Below, piece by piece: positions 45,051-56,000 of a stretch of 64,000 nt of DNA (positions are counted from its first letter, which is position 1; each line of letters opens with the position of its first letter). The stretch spans positions 62,001-126,000 of the forward strand of contig JAFGFU010000001.1 of NCBI GenBank assembly GCA_016930915.1. Reading direction: 5' to 3'. A program made the position numbers and the translations under genes. Source of the stretch: Campylobacterales bacterium (lineage in GTDB: Bacteria > Campylobacterota > Campylobacteria > Campylobacterales > Sulfurospirillaceae). A model generated the notes under the pieces. It made no database searches and was not told the DNA's origin. It saw nothing but the letters and a program-made list of their open reading frames with translations.

Positions 45051-45135
45051 GCGGTCGTGGTGGAACGGTAGACACGCTACCTTGAGGTGGTAGTGCCTTA
45101 CGGGTGTGGGGGTTCAAATCCCCCCGACCGCACCA
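45051..45135 (+). tRNA. tRNA-Leu (anticodon GAG)
   Basis: An 85-base class II tRNA including an encoded CCA. The acceptor stem pairs GCGGTCG with CGACCGC, the anticodon stem is CTACC/GGTAG with loop TTGAGGT (anticodon GAG, reading CUC and CUU), the long variable arm is typical of leucine tRNA, and the T arm is GGGGGTTCAAATCCCCC. Confidence 0.97.
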
Positions 45136-45221
45136 TTTTCCTACTTCGTTTTTAATCTTTTATTCAAATTAATGTTTCTCTATGCTAGCATTTCATTCAT
45201 TAAAAATTTTGAGGCTTATCA

Positions 45222-45482
45222 ATGCGTGAGTTAGAATTAAAAAATATTTTAAAAATAAACAACAGAGAGTTTTTGGTTTCAACAATTAGTATGCATGTGC
45301 GACACTCTTTTTTTGAAGATGATGCAAAGAGACTTGTGTATGAAACAATGGTTTTTGAAATTATTAATGATGAAGTGCAATTCCATCATCCTATTTTTAA
45401 TGAGCGTTACAACATGGCAGACGAAGCTATCGCTGAACACGGTGCTATTATTAAAAATCCTGAAATTTTCTTCATTCTTTAA
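45222..45482 (+). CDS. Small conserved-looking protein of unknown function
   Basis: An 86-residue soluble protein that I cannot assign. It is rich in charged residues and histidine (ISMHVRHSFFEDDAKR, EVQFHHPIFNERYNM) and has no signal peptide or membrane helix. It stands alone between tRNA-Leu and the oxaloacetate decarboxylase operon, with a hairpin after it. Coding is likely from its isolation in an otherwise empty stretch, its clean start with an AGG ahead, and protein-like composition. Confidence 0.65.
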   Translation: MRELELKNILKINNREFLVSTISMHVRHSFFEDDAKRLVYETMVFEIINDEVQFHHPIFNERYNMADEAIAEHGAIIKNPEIFFIL

Positions 45483-45530
45483 TCATCTTTTGTGTAAAAA
45501 TTATTAATTGTTAATAGACTTTTAAATTTC

Positions 45531-45590
45531 ACTTTCATCGTTTTATTGATGATGAAATCACTCCTTTTTTGACTCTTTTTTGTAGGTTTG
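45531..45590 (+). terminator. Hairpin and T-tracts after the 86-residue gene
   Basis: TTTCATC pairs with GATGAAA around a T-rich loop, followed by CTCCTTTTTT and CTCTTTTTT. It probably insulates the oadGAB operon from upstream transcription. Confidence 0.5.
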
Positions 45591-45668
45591 ATTTAATAAA
45601 AGAAATGATAAAATACCAAACTTTTGGCTATGTTTTTTAGTTAAATTTAAACAAAAAGGGTTGCGTCC

Positions 45669-45914
45669 ATGGAAGTTAATCTGATTGTAGAGAGCTTAAA
45701 ATTCTTAGTTTTAGGTATGTCTACGGTATTTATGTTTTTGGTATTATTGGTTTTAGTTTTAAATCTACAAGCTAAAATCATTATGAAATATTTTCCTACA
45801 AAAATGGAAAATATAAATGTGGGTCATTCTTCTTCGGAATTATCACAGCAAGGTAACTTGGCAGTTGTTGCAGCGATAGCTGCTTCTCTCAAATCATACA
45901 AACAATCAAAATAG
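45669..45914 (+). CDS. oadG: Oxaloacetate decarboxylase gamma subunit
   Basis: OadG is the small membrane anchor that holds the alpha subunit to the beta subunit of the Na+-pumping oxaloacetate decarboxylase. The 81-residue protein has one N-terminal helix (SLKFLVLGMSTVFMFLVLLVLVLNLQ), the usual topology and the family's GMxxVFxFL pattern, followed by a polar tail and VAAIAASLKSYK, where family members have the alpha/beta interaction region. It is the first gene of oadGAB, 18 bases before oadA. Confidence 0.88.
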   Translation: MEVNLIVESLKFLVLGMSTVFMFLVLLVLVLNLQAKIIMKYFPTKMENINVGHSSSELSQQGNLAVVAAIAASLKSYKQSK

Positions 45915-45932
45915 CATAAAGGGCGAGATAAG

Positions 45933-47741
45933 ATGGCTAAAAAATACATCGATGTGATGGATACGACGTTTAGAGATGGATTTCAATCCGTTTTTGGTGG
46001 ACGTGTGCTTATGGATGATTTTCTTCCAGCAGTAGCAGCGGCGCGTGAGGCAGGTATTAGCCATTTTGAATTTGGGGGAGGGGCACGTTTTCAAAGTCTC
46101 TATTTCTACCTCAATGAAGATGCTTTTGTCATGATGGATAAATTCCGTGAAATTGCAGGCCCTGATGCAAATTTGCAAACTCTTGCACGTGGAGTCAATA
46201 CGGTTATGCTCGATACAGGGAATCGAGAATTAATTGATTTACACGCTAAAATGTTTAAAAAACATGGCACAACAACCATTCGTAACTTTGATGCACTCAA
46301 TGATGTTGAAAATCTCAAATACAGTGGTGAACGCATTGCGCACCATGGTTTAAAACATGAAATTGTTGTAACGATGATGGATTTACCTCCTGGATGTGTT
46401 GGCGCACATGATGTTGCTTTTTATGAAAAAACTCTTCGTGAAATTTTAGACTCAGATATTCCTTATCATAGTATCTGTTTTAAAGATGCCAGTGGAACAT
46501 CTAGTCCTCAAAAAGTTTATGAGACTATCAAAATGGCACGTAAACTTGTCCCAGAGGGAACTCATTTGCGACTTCATACACATGAAACTGCGGGTGTAAG
46601 TGTTGCATGTTATTTAGCAGCGCTTGAAGCAGGTATTGATGGTATTGATATGGCAGCCAGTCCTGTCAGTGGTGGTACGTCTCAACCAGATATTTTAACC
46701 ATGCTTCATGCTGTTAAAGGCAAAGAGTATGACTTGGGTGGGTTAGAGTTAGAAAAAATCCTCAAATATGAAGATGTTTTACAAGAGTGCTTAAAAGATT
46801 ATTTTATGCCACCTGAAGCTACACAAGTTTCTCCACTCATTCCTTTTTCTCCAATGCCTGGCGGTGCGTTGACCGCAAACACACAAATGCTTCGCGATAA
46901 TAATATTTTGAATAAATTTCCAGAAGTCATTAAAGCGATGCGTGAAGTGGTTGAAAAAGGTGGGTATGGTACTAGCGTGACGCCGGTTTCTCAATTTTAT
47001 TTCCAGCAAGCATTTAATAACGTGATGTTTGGACCATGGAAAAAAATTGCAGAAGGTTATGGCAAAATGGTCTTAGGTTATTTTGGAAAAACACCAGTCG
47101 CACCTGATTCTGAAGTAGTCTCACTTGCAAGCGAACAGCTTAAACTTCCTCCTACAACAAAAAATGCACTTGATTTGGCAGATGCGGATGATACAAAATC
47201 CCTTTTACATGTAAAACAGATTTTAGAAAAAGAAAACCTTGACGTGAGTGAAGAAAATCTTTTAATTGCCGCAGCGTGTAAGGAAAAAGGAATTGCTTTT
47301 CTAAAAGGCGAAGCCAAAGTGAATGTAAGAAAAGTTTCTGTTAAAAAAGAGGAAAGTGTTTCTGGCCAGAGTGATTTTACTGTGACGGTTAACGGTCAAA
47401 AATACCATGTGAAGTCTGAAAACAATAGTGCTTCTATTATGGTGAATGGTGAAAATTACGAGATTGACATTACTGAGGGTTTTGAAGAGGGCAGTGTATC
47501 ATCATCGGTATCTTCCAAGGGAGCTTCTTCAGGAGTAGAGATTAAAGCGGGTCTACCTGGTTCTATTTTTAAAGTCTTAGTGAATGTTGGAGATAAAGTG
47601 ACTGAGGGACAAGTGGTTGTGATTATTGAAGCTATGAAAATGGAGATAGAAGTGACTGCTCCAAGTGCTGGTGTAGTAAGTGCCGTTAAGGTTAAACAAG
47701 GTGATACCATTGTCAATGGTCAAGTCCTTGTTACGCTGTAA
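45933..47741 (+). CDS. oadA: Oxaloacetate decarboxylase alpha subunit (biotin carboxyltransferase)
   Basis: A 602-residue carboxyltransferase that moves the carboxyl group of oxaloacetate to biotin. The N-terminal TIM-barrel domain (about 1-300) begins [17 protein letters not shown] and has the metal-site stretch [27 protein letters not shown]. The C-terminal biotinyl domain has K569 in EAMKMEIEV. The Ala/Ser-rich linker about 490-525 is normal. Adjacent gamma and beta genes favour a Na+-pump decarboxylase over the PycB subunit of two-part pyruvate carboxylase, which is how I recall the related C. jejuni gene beside pckA. A palindrome copy encodes LHVK in the variable region. Confidence 0.92.
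   Translation: MAKKYIDVMDTTFRDGFQSVFGGRVLMDDFLPAVAAAREAGISHFEFGGGARFQSLYFYLNEDAFVMMDKFREIAGPDANLQTLARGVNTVMLDTGNRELIDLHAKMFKKHGTTTIRNFDALNDVENLKYSGERIAHHGLKHEIVVTMMDLPPGCVGAHDVAFYEKTLREILDSDIPYHSICFKDASGTSSPQKVYETIKMARKLVPEGTHLRLHTHETAGVSVACYLAALEAGIDGIDMAASPVSGGTSQPDILTMLHAVKGKEYDLGGLELEKILKYEDVLQECLKDYFMPPEATQVSPLIPFSPMPGGALTANTQMLRDNNILNKFPEVIKAMREVVEKGGYGTSVTPVSQFYFQQAFNNVMFGPWKKIAEGYGKMVLGYFGKTPVAPDSEVVSLASEQLKLPPTTKNALDLADADDTKSLLHVKQILEKENLDVSEENLLIAAACKEKGIAFLKGEAKVNVRKVSVKKEESVSGQSDFTVTVNGQKYHVKSENNSASIMVNGENYEIDITEGFEEGSVSSSVSSKGASSGVEIKAGLPGSIFKVLVNVGDKVTEGQVVVIIEAMKMEIEVTAPSAGVVSAVKVKQGDTIVNGQVLVTL
47204..47215. repeat. Palindrome TTTACATGTAAA inside oadA
   Basis: An exact copy, in frame as LHVK ([12 protein letters not shown]). 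Confidence 0.95.
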
Positions 47742-47751
47742 AGAGTTAAAT

Positions 47752-49062
47752 ATGAAAAAAGTGATTATTTATCTTCTCATGCTAGTAAGTTTGAGTTTTA
47801 TGACAACTTCTTTGTATGCCAGTGATGTCGCAAAAGAAAATCTTAATCAAGATTATAAATCCAAGAGTGTTCCTGAACTTTTTGGTTCTCTGTATGAATC
47901 AACAGGCTTAAATGCTATTATCAATCCTACAGAAGGGTTGGTCTCTCATGGTACTGTTGTCTCTGTATTTAATCAGAGTGGCGGAAGAATCATGATGATG
48001 GCTATTTGTTTTGTATTATTCTATCTGGCAATTGCTAAAGGCTTTGAACCTCTTTTGTTAATCCCGATTGCTTTTGGTGGTTTTTTGGCAAATATCCCAT
48101 TAGCAGATATTGCAGGACCTGATGGATTTTTGGGTATTTTATTTAATATGGGAGTCTCAACAGGACTTTTTCCTATTATTATTTTTATGGGAGTAGGGGC
48201 AATGACAGATTTTGGTCCATTGCTTGCTAATCCTAAAACTGCACTTCTAGGGGGCGCTGCACAATTTGGTATTTTTGGTACGATTGTCGGTGCGGCAGCT
48301 CTTTCTCAATATACGGGTGTTATTGATTTTTCACTTAAAGAAGCTGCTGCCATTGGAATTATTGGCGGGGCAGATGGTCCTACTTCTATTTTTGTTGCTT
48401 CAAAATTAGCGCCTGATTTACTAGGTGCTATTGCAGTTGCTGCCTATTCTTACATGGCGTTGGTTCCTATTATTCAACCTCCAATTATGAAGGCGCTTAC
48501 AACAAAAGAAGAGCGCAAAATTAAGATGGAACAATTGCGTGAAGTTTCTAAATTGGAAAAAATTGTCTTCCCATTAACGGTAATGGTGATTTGTATTTTG
48601 ATATTGCCTGATGCTACGCCATTAATAGGTGCGTTAACGTTTGGTAATTTTGTCAAAGAATCGGGTATGGCAAAACGTCTTTCAGATACCATGGAAAATT
48701 CATTAATTAATATTGTTACTATTTTCTTAGGACTTTCTGTTGGCTCAAAATTAGCAGCAGAGAAATTTTTAGTGCCTGAAACATTAGGTATTCTTGTCTT
48801 AGGATTGATTGCTTTTTCTATGGGAACAGCTGGTGGTGTTATTATGGCTAAGGTTATGAATAAATTTAGTACACATAAAATTAATCCATTGATTGGTTCA
48901 GCAGGCGTTAGTGCTGTGCCAATGGCGGCTAGGGTTTCGAATAAAGAGGGAATGAAGGAAGATCCAAGCAATATGCTTTTAATGCATGCGATGGGTCCAA
49001 ATGTGGCAGGTGTTATTGGCTCAGCAGTTGCAGCAGGTGTTCTGTTGTCTATTTTTAAATAA
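47752..49062 (+). CDS. oadB: Oxaloacetate decarboxylase beta subunit (Na+ pump)
   Basis: OadB decarboxylates carboxybiotin and couples this to Na+ export. The start is set at ATG 47752, ten bases after oadA, where AAAGAG precedes it; the track start runs through the end of oadA. The 436-residue protein has an N-terminal hydrophobic segment like a signal peptide ([23 protein letters not shown]). About ten helices follow, with the conserved [40 protein letters not shown] around the Na+/biotin site and [15 protein letters not shown] near the C-terminus. The signal-like extension is longer than in the classical Klebsiella protein. Confidence 0.93.
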   Translation: MKKVIIYLLMLVSLSFMTTSLYASDVAKENLNQDYKSKSVPELFGSLYESTGLNAIINPTEGLVSHGTVVSVFNQSGGRIMMMAICFVLFYLAIAKGFEPLLLIPIAFGGFLANIPLADIAGPDGFLGILFNMGVSTGLFPIIIFMGVGAMTDFGPLLANPKTALLGGAAQFGIFGTIVGAAALSQYTGVIDFSLKEAAAIGIIGGADGPTSIFVASKLAPDLLGAIAVAAYSYMALVPIIQPPIMKALTTKEERKIKMEQLREVSKLEKIVFPLTVMVICILILPDATPLIGALTFGNFVKESGMAKRLSDTMENSLINIVTIFLGLSVGSKLAAEKFLVPETLGILVLGLIAFSMGTAGGVIMAKVMNKFSTHKINPLIGSAGVSAVPMAARVSNKEGMKEDPSNMLLMHAMGPNVAGVIGSAVAAGVLLSIFK

Positions 49063-49083
49063 ATGTTTTGAGGGTATAAAGGT

Positions 49084-50661
49084 ATGTCGAAGATTAATGA
49101 AATAGAAAAGTTAGGTTTAACAAATATTGGTAAGGTGCATTATAATATCGGTTATGATGAATTGCTTGAACAAGAAATTAAAAACAATGAAGGCCGCATT
49201 ACCCGTAATGGGACGTTTAGTGTTGACACAGGTATTTTTACAGGAAGAAGTCCAAAAGATAAATATTTCGTAGATCAAGCTCCTTCTAATCAATACATCT
49301 CATGGGGTAAAATAAACCAAAAAATCAGTAAAGAGATTTTTGATGAACTGTTTGAAAAGGTAAAGGGACAACTTTCCAATAAAGATATTTATATCCAAGA
49401 TGCTTACAGTGGCGGTAGTTTAGCGAGTCGTAAAAGTATTCGTGTGGTGACAGAGGTGGCTTGGCAGGCACATTTTGTTAAAAATATGTTTATTCGCCCA
49501 AGTGAAGAAGAATTAGCGACGTTTAAACCTGACTTTACGCTTTATAATGCATGTAAAGTGGTGGATGATGATTATAAAAAACATGGACTCCATTCGGATG
49601 TTTTTGTTGTTTTTAATGTGGAAGAAAATATTGCCATTATTGGTGGTACCTGGTATGGTGGAGAGATTAAAAAGGGTATTTTCTCTATGATGAACTATTG
49701 GTTGCCATTAGAGGGAAAACTCTCCATGCATTGTTCAGCCAATGTGGGTGAAAAAGGGGATACCGCACTTTTCTTTGGACTTTCAGGCACAGGAAAAACA
49801 ACTCTTTCAACAGATCCTAAACGTAAATTGATTGGCGATGATGAGCACGGTTGGGATGATGAGGGCATTTTCAATTTTGAAGGTGGCTGTTACGCAAAAT
49901 GTATTAATCTTGACCCAAACAGTGAACCTGAAATTTATGGTGCCATTAAGAAAGATGCACTCTTAGAAAATGTGGTCATTGACGAAAACGACGTTGTTGA
50001 TTATGCAGATAGCTCAAAAACTGAGAATACGCGTGTTTCTTACCCTATTTATCACATTGAAAATCATGAAAAAACACTTCAAGCAGGTCACCCTAAAAAG
50101 ATAATCTTTTTAAGTGCGGATGCTTTTGGCGTCTTACCTCCTGTCTCAAAACTCAGTAAAGAGCAAGCAATGTACTACTTTTTAAGTGGTTATACGGCTA
50201 AAGTTGCAGGAACAGAACGTGGTATCACAGAGCCTGTGGCAACCTTTAGTGCATGTTTTGGAGAGGCATTTTTACCATTGCACCCAACGGTGTATGCAAA
50301 GTTGCTAGGTGAAAAAATTGATAAACATGGGGTTGATGTTTATTTGGTCAATACGGGTTGGACTGGTGGTGGTTTTGGTATTGGTAAACGTATGAGTATT
50401 AAAGCGACTCGTGCGTGTATTAATGCCATTTTAGATGGTAGTATTAATGATTCTGATTTTGAAGCGATTCCTGTCTTTAACATTCAAGTTCCTAAAACAC
50501 TCACAGGCGTTCCGACCGAGCTTTTAAATCCTAAAAATACCTGGGAAAATAAAAGCCTTTATGATGCAACACGTGATGAGCTTGCTGGTATGTTTATTGA
50601 AAACTTTAAGAAATATATCACTGCAGATTCTGATTTTTCAAACGCAGGTCCAAAACTCTAA
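49084..50661 (+). CDS. pckA: Phosphoenolpyruvate carboxykinase (ATP)
   Basis: PckA interconverts oxaloacetate and PEP with ATP and supplies gluconeogenesis. The 525-residue protein shows the substrate loop [10 protein letters not shown], the P-loop [13 protein letters not shown], the metal-binding [10 protein letters not shown] and the C-terminal [16 protein letters not shown]. It follows oadB by 21 bases in the same direction, so oxaloacetate use is split at this operon: decarboxylation to pyruvate with Na+ export, or conversion to PEP. Two palindrome copies form a hairpin after its stop. Confidence 0.97.
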   Translation: MSKINEIEKLGLTNIGKVHYNIGYDELLEQEIKNNEGRITRNGTFSVDTGIFTGRSPKDKYFVDQAPSNQYISWGKINQKISKEIFDELFEKVKGQLSNKDIYIQDAYSGGSLASRKSIRVVTEVAWQAHFVKNMFIRPSEEELATFKPDFTLYNACKVVDDDYKKHGLHSDVFVVFNVEENIAIIGGTWYGGEIKKGIFSMMNYWLPLEGKLSMHCSANVGEKGDTALFFGLSGTGKTTLSTDPKRKLIGDDEHGWDDEGIFNFEGGCYAKCINLDPNSEPEIYGAIKKDALLENVVIDENDVVDYADSSKTENTRVSYPIYHIENHEKTLQAGHPKKIIFLSADAFGVLPPVSKLSKEQAMYYFLSGYTAKVAGTERGITEPVATFSACFGEAFLPLHPTVYAKLLGEKIDKHGVDVYLVNTGWTGGGFGIGKRMSIKATRACINAILDGSINDSDFEAIPVFNIQVPKTLTGVPTELLNPKNTWENKSLYDATRDELAGMFIENFKKYITADSDFSNAGPKL

Positions 50662-50668
50662 TTTTTAT

Positions 50669-50704
50669 CTTTACATGTAAAGGTATTTTGCCTTTACATG
50701 TAAG
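50669..50704. terminator. Paired palindromes forming a hairpin after pckA
   Basis: An exact palindrome copy (50670-50681) and a near copy ending AAG (50693-50704) are separated by eleven bases. Because each is self-complementary they also pair with each other: CTTTACATGTAAAGG against CCTTTACATGTAAG gives about 14 bp with one bulge and a seven-base loop. No T-run follows, so termination is only plausible. The gap to argH is 117 bases. Confidence 0.55.
50670..50681. repeat. Palindrome TTTACATGTAAA (intergenic, after pckA)
   Basis: An exact copy with flanking C and G, eight bases after the pckA stop and eleven bases before a near copy. Confidence 0.95.
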
Positions 50705-50778
50705 AAACCCAAGCCTTTGAAAAAAGGCGCATTATTCTTGTAAAACGCAAGAAGTTTATTATCCAAGGAGACGTTTTA

Positions 50779-52170
50779 ATGTCAAAACTATGGTCTGGCA
50801 GATTTGCCAAAGGTGGTGCCCAATTACTCGATGAATTTAATGCCTCATTGCCTTTTGATAAAAAGTTGTATGAAGAAGATATTAAAGGCTCGATTGCTCA
50901 TGCAAGTATGCTTGCAAAACAAAATATTTTAACGCAAGAAGAGGCTGAACAGATTGCTAAGGGCTTAATACAAATTAAGCAAGAGATTGAAGAAGGTGTA
51001 TTTGAATTTCATATTTCTCAAGAAGATATTCATATGGCAGTTGAGACACGTTTAATTGCTTTAATTGGTGAAGCAGGAAAACGTCTGCATACTGCACGTA
51101 GTCGCAATGACCAAGTAGCTCTTGATTTTAGATTGTATGTTCAAAAGCAAACTTTAGTGATTGTACATGTGTTAGAAGAACTTATTGACGTGTTGATGCA
51201 CATCTCAAGAGAGCATACGCATACGCTTTTGCCTGGCATGACGCACCTTCAGCATGCACAACCCATTAACTTTGCCTTTCATCTTTTAGCCTATGTTTCA
51301 ATGTTTAAACGAGACATTGAACGTTTAGAAAGCTCATACCATCGCAATAACATTCTTCCTCTAGGGTGTGCCGCACTTGCTGGAACGCCCCATAAAATAG
51401 ATCGTGAATATGTTGCAAAACTTTTGGGTTTTGATGGCGTAAGTGTCAACTGCTTAGATACGGTCAGCGATAGAGATTTTGCCTTAGAAATTCTTTTTAA
51501 TATCTCAACCATTATGATGCATGTTTCTCGTTTTGCAGAGGAGCTGATTTTGTGGTCAAGTTATGAGTTTAAATTTATTACCTTAAGCGATGAGTATTCA
51601 ACAGGCAGTTCGATTATGCCTCAAAAGAAAAATCCTGATGTACCTGAGTTATTGCGTGGAAAAACAGGACGTGTGAATGGCAATTTAATTTCTTTACTGA
51701 CCGTTCTTAAGGGACTTCCTTTAGCTTACAACAAAGATATGCAAGAGGACAAAGAGGGTGTTTTTGACAGTGTAGAGACGGTGTTTATCTCTTTAAATAT
51801 TCTCAAAGAAGCGATTCGTACGATGAGTATTAATAGCGAACGTATGCGTCAAGCTTGCGAAGTGGGGCATTTAAGTGCCACTGATTTGGCGGATTATTTG
51901 GTTCAAAAATGCAATATTCCTTTTCGTGAAGCGCATTTTATTACAGGACGTGCCGTTGCACATGCTGAGGGCTTAGGATTGGATTTGAGTAAACTCAGTG
52001 TGGAAGAGCTTCAAAAAGTGGATGTTCGCATTGGTGAAGATGTTGTGGAGTCTCTTAGTTTAGTCAACTCTATGAATGCAAGAACCTCACAAGGTGGAAC
52101 AGCGACGAGTTCTACATGTAAACAGATTGAACTCTTGGAAGCATGGATAAACGAACGAAAAAAAGCGTAA
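50779..52170 (+). CDS. argH: Argininosuccinate lyase
   Basis: ArgH cleaves argininosuccinate to arginine and fumarate, the last step of arginine synthesis. The 463-residue protein has an N-terminal [11 protein letters not shown], the central [25 protein letters not shown] and the superfamily signature [12 protein letters not shown] that carries the catalytic loop. No other arg gene is adjacent. CAAGGAGA precedes the ATG. A terminator follows and faces the convergent HIT gene. Confidence 0.97.
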   Translation: MSKLWSGRFAKGGAQLLDEFNASLPFDKKLYEEDIKGSIAHASMLAKQNILTQEEAEQIAKGLIQIKQEIEEGVFEFHISQEDIHMAVETRLIALIGEAGKRLHTARSRNDQVALDFRLYVQKQTLVIVHVLEELIDVLMHISREHTHTLLPGMTHLQHAQPINFAFHLLAYVSMFKRDIERLESSYHRNNILPLGCAALAGTPHKIDREYVAKLLGFDGVSVNCLDTVSDRDFALEILFNISTIMMHVSRFAEELILWSSYEFKFITLSDEYSTGSSIMPQKKNPDVPELLRGKTGRVNGNLISLLTVLKGLPLAYNKDMQEDKEGVFDSVETVFISLNILKEAIRTMSINSERMRQACEVGHLSATDLADYLVQKCNIPFREAHFITGRAVAHAEGLGLDLSKLSVEELQKVDVRIGEDVVESLSLVNSMNARTSQGGTATSSTCKQIELLEAWINERKKA

Positions 52171-52171
52171 G

Positions 52172-52194
52172 AAGAAGAGGCAAAGCCTCTTCTT
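52172..52194. terminator. Terminator between convergent argH and HIT gene
   Basis: A perfect 10-bp stem AAGAAGAGGC / GCCTCTTCTT with an AAA loop sits between the two convergent stop codons. On the minus strand the left arm follows the HIT gene directly. Confidence 0.75.
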
Positions 52195-52200
52195 GAAGGG

Positions 52201-52557
52201 TTATAAAAATTTGCGAGAATCGCTATCGCTTAAGTGGTTCCATGAAAGTTTAGCCCCACCTAAAAGGTGAAAATGCAGATGCATAACCTCCTGTCCACCG
52301 TCGCTTCCATTGTTAGTAATGAGGCGATATCCACTCTCGTCTAAGCCTAGAAGCTTTGCAACTTTTTGTGTAAACTCTGTCAGTCCCACCATAATTTTTG
52401 GATCAACCTCTTGAAAGCAGGTGTACTCTTTTTTGGGAATAATCAAAATATGAATCGGTGCTTTTGGATTGATATCATGAAACGCTAAAAAATCATCATT
52501 TTCCAACACTTTGTTGCACGGAATTTCGCCACTCACAATTTTACGAAAGATGCTCAT
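52201..52557 (-). CDS. HIT-family nucleotide-binding protein
   Basis: A 118-residue histidine-triad protein of the HinT branch, which hydrolyses purine nucleoside phosphoramidates. The triad appears as HLHFHLLGG near the C-terminus, with ISGEIPCNKVLENDDFLAFHDINPKAPIHILIIPKKEY at the N-terminus as in HinT. It is a single gene, divergent from pheS and convergent with argH. I recall a HIT gene beside pheS in C. jejuni too. Confidence 0.93.
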   Translation of the reverse strand: MSIFRKIVSGEIPCNKVLENDDFLAFHDINPKAPIHILIIPKKEYTCFQEVDPKIMVGLTEFTQKVAKLLGLDESGYRLITNNGSDGGQEVMHLHFHLLGGAKLSWNHLSDSDSRKFL

Positions 52558-52592
52558 AAGCTTCTCCTCTTTTTAGGAGGATTTTAACCTTT

Positions 52593-52598
52593 TATAAT
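52593..52598 (+). promoter_or_regulatory. -10 element TATAAT for the pheS-serA run
   Basis: A consensus TATAAT lies 74 bases before the pheS start. The leader contains no Phe-rich peptide that would suggest attenuation. Confidence 0.55.
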
Positions 52599-52671
52599 TA
52601 AAGTTTCACTAAAATGGGAACTCTAATAGACTGAAGGGGTTATTGAAAACCTTATGATGAAAGGCTAATCT

Positions 52672-53664
52672 TTGAAAGAGATAGAAAATGCGATTATTTC
52701 ATGTGAATCGCTGGGTGAATTAGACAAAATAAGAGTCTCTCTTTTTGGTAAAAAAGGACATTTTGCCGCACAGTTTGAAGAGCTTAAAAAGCTTGATGGT
52801 GATGCTAAAAAAGAGTTTGCACAAAATCTCAATGTCACTAAAGAGAAATTTTTAGAACTTCTTAATCATAAAAAAAGTGTTCTTGAGAGCATTATGATTG
52901 AAGAAGAGATGAAAAAAAGTAGTGTTGATGTAACACTTTTCAATCAAGATAGCAGTGCAGGTGCCCTGCATCCTGTTATGGATACAATGGATAAAATCAT
53001 AGAGTATTTTGTGAGTATGAACTTTTCCATTGAAGAGGGTCCCTTGGTTGAAGATGACTTTCATAATTTTGAAGCTCTTAACCTTCCTAAGTATCATCCT
53101 GCACGTGATATGCAAGACACTTTTTATTTTAAAGATTCGATGCTCCTTCGAACCCATACCTCTCCTGTTCAAATCAGAACGATGCTCAAACAAAGTGCTC
53201 CCATTCGTATGATTTGCCCAGGTGCCGTTTTTAGACGTGATTTTGATATTACACACACACCGATGTTTCATCAAGTAGAAGGCTTGGTGGTAGATAAAGC
53301 AGGAAAAGTCTCTTTTGCTAATTTAAAATTTATTCTCGAAGACTTTTTAAAATATATGTTTGGTGATGTGAAAGTACGTTTTCGCCCAAGCTTTTTCCCC
53401 TTTACAGAACCTAGTGCCGAAGCTGATATTAGCTGCATTTTTTGTAAAGGTGAGGGATGTCGTGTTTGTTCACACACAGGTTGGCTTGAAGTTTTAGGCT
53501 GTGGTGTGGTCGATTCGAATGTCTTTAAAGCCGTAGGATATAAAGACGTGAGTGGGTATGCTTTTGGTTTAGGTGTTGAGCGTTTTGCGATGCTTTTACA
53601 TCAGATTCCAGATTTGCGATCTTTATTTGAGGGTGATTTGAGATTATTGGAGCAATTTAAATGA
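52672..53664 (+). CDS. pheS: Phenylalanyl-tRNA synthetase alpha subunit
   Basis: PheS is the catalytic subunit of the tetrameric synthetase that charges tRNA-Phe. The 330-residue protein has an N-terminal coiled coil (about 1-90), the class II motif 2 region [12 protein letters not shown]...[22 protein letters not shown] and motif 3 [16 protein letters not shown]. Codon 1 is TTG with AAAGG upstream. Its stop overlaps the pheT start by four bases. Confidence 0.96.
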   Translation: MKEIENAIISCESLGELDKIRVSLFGKKGHFAAQFEELKKLDGDAKKEFAQNLNVTKEKFLELLNHKKSVLESIMIEEEMKKSSVDVTLFNQDSSAGALHPVMDTMDKIIEYFVSMNFSIEEGPLVEDDFHNFEALNLPKYHPARDMQDTFYFKDSMLLRTHTSPVQIRTMLKQSAPIRMICPGAVFRRDFDITHTPMFHQVEGLVVDKAGKVSFANLKFILEDFLKYMFGDVKVRFRPSFFPFTEPSAEADISCIFCKGEGCRVCSHTGWLEVLGCGVVDSNVFKAVGYKDVSGYAFGLGVERFAMLLHQIPDLRSLFEGDLRLLEQFK

Positions 53665-56000
53665 TAGTAACAAAACAGTGGTTAAATGAATGGATTGATG
53701 TTGCCACAATCGATACTGATAAAATTGTGATAGCATTGAATGCTATTGGACTAGAAGTTGACGGTGTTCAGAAAATACGTATTCTTCAGAATGTTGTTAT
53801 TGCAGAGGTGATCTCTTGCGAAAAACATCCTAATGCTGATAAACTCAATGTCTGTCAGGTCAATGTGGGCGAAGGTATTCAGCAAATTGTCTGTGGCGCA
53901 AAAAATGTGGCTGCGGGTCAAAAAGTAGCGGTTGCTCTTATTGGCGCAGAACTGCCTGGTGGCCTTAAAATTAAAAAAGCAAAACTGCGTGATGTGGAAT
54001 CATGCGGTATGATTTGTTCCTCTAGCGAATTAGGACTCCCTAAAATTAATGAAGGTATTATGATTTTAGATGAGAGTATTGGCGCACTTGAAATTGGAAA
54101 ACCTTTGTGTGAATATCCTCTTTTGAATGATGATGTCATTGAAATTGGGCTTACCCCTAATCGAGGTGATTGTCAGAGTATTTATGGCGTTGCAAGAGAT
54201 TTAAGTGTTTATTTTGATTTGGAAGTTAAAACGCTAGGGCAAAAAGAAGAAGAAGAGAATCAACCAGGTGTTGGTAGAGTGCTTCATCTGCAAGGTAATG
54301 AAGCATTGGATGGCTCTTACATGTACAAAGTGTTTGATAATACTGAAATTGCAGTGCCTCTACTTGTAGAACTTCGTTTAGGTATTGCACAGATCGAATC
54401 TTCGTGTCTTTTAGGTAAAACGATAGAGTATGCAACCTACGTCACAGGTGTTTTATTGCGTGCTTATAATCATGCTTGTTTTTGTGAAAAAGAGGATAAA
54501 GCAAAAATTATTATTAACAAAGATGAGAATGAGTTGGATGCAGTTTATGACTATACTGGAGCAAAAGTTGCTATAACAGGTATCGCTCAGATGAGTGAGT
54601 GCAAAGCGAATGCTTTGGATAAACGCATTATTATTGAAGCTAATTATACTCATCCTGAGATTATTGCCTCTCGTAGTGCAAACAAAAAACTTGGTGCAGA
54701 TAAGCACTTATATCGTTCATCAAGAGGGAGTGAGCCTTTGCTCGTTTTTGGATTGAACTATTTTATGAAGATGCTTTCTAAACGTTCTTCCATTATGGCT
54801 TATGCAGATTCTCAGCAAATTTTTCAAGACTTTGAGGAACAAGTTATTAATATTCACCAAAGTGACTTGACCCAAATGATTGGCGAAGAGATTCCTAAAA
54901 GTCGTATTATAAAAATTTTGAAACATTTGGGTTTTGGCGTAAATTTTGCTTTTGAACAAGATGTTATGAATGTGAAAATTCCTCAATTTCGTCCTGATGT
55001 TCAAAATATTCAAGACATTTGTGAAGAGATTGTGCGTATTGTAGGCATTGATAATATCACTGCACAGCCTTTTGTATTTGCTGAAAAACTGAAGATTAAT
55101 CAGCCGTATCTTAATTTTAAAAAAAGACAAATGTATCGTCATCGTGCTGTTGCCGCAGGATTTTTTGAAACCCTTCATTTTGTCTTTGACAACAGTGAAA
55201 ATGCCAAAAAATTTAATTTACCCCTTTTAGAGGATGCGCTTGAAGTGGCTAATCCTATTACCAGTGAGCTTAATACACTTCGCAGTTCTTTAGTGCCAAA
55301 TATTTTAGGTGCTGTCTCTAATAATCTTAAATCTGGAAAAAAACGTGTGCCTCTCTTTGAAGTGGGTAGTGTGTTTGATGCAAAGCGAAACGAGAGCAAA
55401 AAAATGGCATTTGTATTCAGCGGTGAGAATGGTATTGCTGAAATTGCTAATCACGGAAAACCCAGTGAAATAGATTTTTTTAGTTTTGCGTCCAAAATTC
55501 AGAATGTTTTAGGTCATTTTACTTTACTGCCTCTTCTTGAAGTTAATGGTTTGTGTAGTCCCTATGAAGCAGCACGTGTCATGATTGATGGAATCGAAGC
55601 AGGTTATATGGCACGCGTAAATGTGCAAGTTGAAAAAGCGCTTGACTTGGAACGTACCTATATCTGTGAGCTTGATTTTGACGCACTTTCTTATGGTCGA
55701 AAAATTGCTAAAGAGTATTCAAAATTACCTTCTTCATCACGTGATTTAAGTTTCCTCGTGGATGCAAAAATGCAGTATGCCACTTTAGAGTCTTTTATCG
55801 CATCTATCGCACCTAAAGCGTTAGTGAAATTTTCTGTGATTGATCGTTATGTCCATGAGAGTTTGGGTGATAAAGTGAGTTTAACCATAAAATTCCAATT
55901 TCAATCCATGGAAAAAACCTTTGAAGAAGAAGAAATTGCCAGTATGATCGAAATCTTACTTGCACAACTTAATGAAAAATTTGGAATTTCTATCCGATGA
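53661..56000 (+). CDS. pheT: Phenylalanyl-tRNA synthetase beta subunit
   Basis: The 779-residue beta subunit carries the editing site and tRNA-binding parts of PheRS. Domains in order: N-terminal B1 and the EMAP-like tRNA-binding fold (about 40-150, [27 protein letters not shown]), B3/B4 editing core, B5 (about 400-470), the catalytic-like domain ([27 protein letters not shown]) and the C-terminal ferredoxin-like anticodon-binding domain (about 690-779, [15 protein letters not shown]). It overlaps pheS and aroA by four bases each. Confidence 0.96.
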   Translation: MIVTKQWLNEWIDVATIDTDKIVIALNAIGLEVDGVQKIRILQNVVIAEVISCEKHPNADKLNVCQVNVGEGIQQIVCGAKNVAAGQKVAVALIGAELPGGLKIKKAKLRDVESCGMICSSSELGLPKINEGIMILDESIGALEIGKPLCEYPLLNDDVIEIGLTPNRGDCQSIYGVARDLSVYFDLEVKTLGQKEEEENQPGVGRVLHLQGNEALDGSYMYKVFDNTEIAVPLLVELRLGIAQIESSCLLGKTIEYATYVTGVLLRAYNHACFCEKEDKAKIIINKDENELDAVYDYTGAKVAITGIAQMSECKANALDKRIIIEANYTHPEIIASRSANKKLGADKHLYRSSRGSEPLLVFGLNYFMKMLSKRSSIMAYADSQQIFQDFEEQVINIHQSDLTQMIGEEIPKSRIIKILKHLGFGVNFAFEQDVMNVKIPQFRPDVQNIQDICEEIVRIVGIDNITAQPFVFAEKLKINQPYLNFKKRQMYRHRAVAAGFFETLHFVFDNSENAKKFNLPLLEDALEVANPITSELNTLRSSLVPNILGAVSNNLKSGKKRVPLFEVGSVFDAKRNESKKMAFVFSGENGIAEIANHGKPSEIDFFSFASKIQNVLGHFTLLPLLEVNGLCSPYEAARVMIDGIEAGYMARVNVQVEKALDLERTYICELDFDALSYGRKIAKEYSKLPSSSRDLSFLVDAKMQYATLESFIASIAPKALVKFSVIDRYVHESLGDKVSLTIKFQFQSMEKTFEEEEIASMIEILLAQLNEKFGISIR

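Noticed and set aside
48474-48971. 165-residue minus-strand ORF inside oadB
   Set aside because: It is long but purely antisense to conserved OadB sequence; long shadows are common opposite membrane-protein genes.
52599-52671. A Phe-attenuation leader peptide before pheS
   Set aside because: The only short ORF (starting ATG GGA) encodes no phenylalanine run and no terminator/antiterminator pair is visible.
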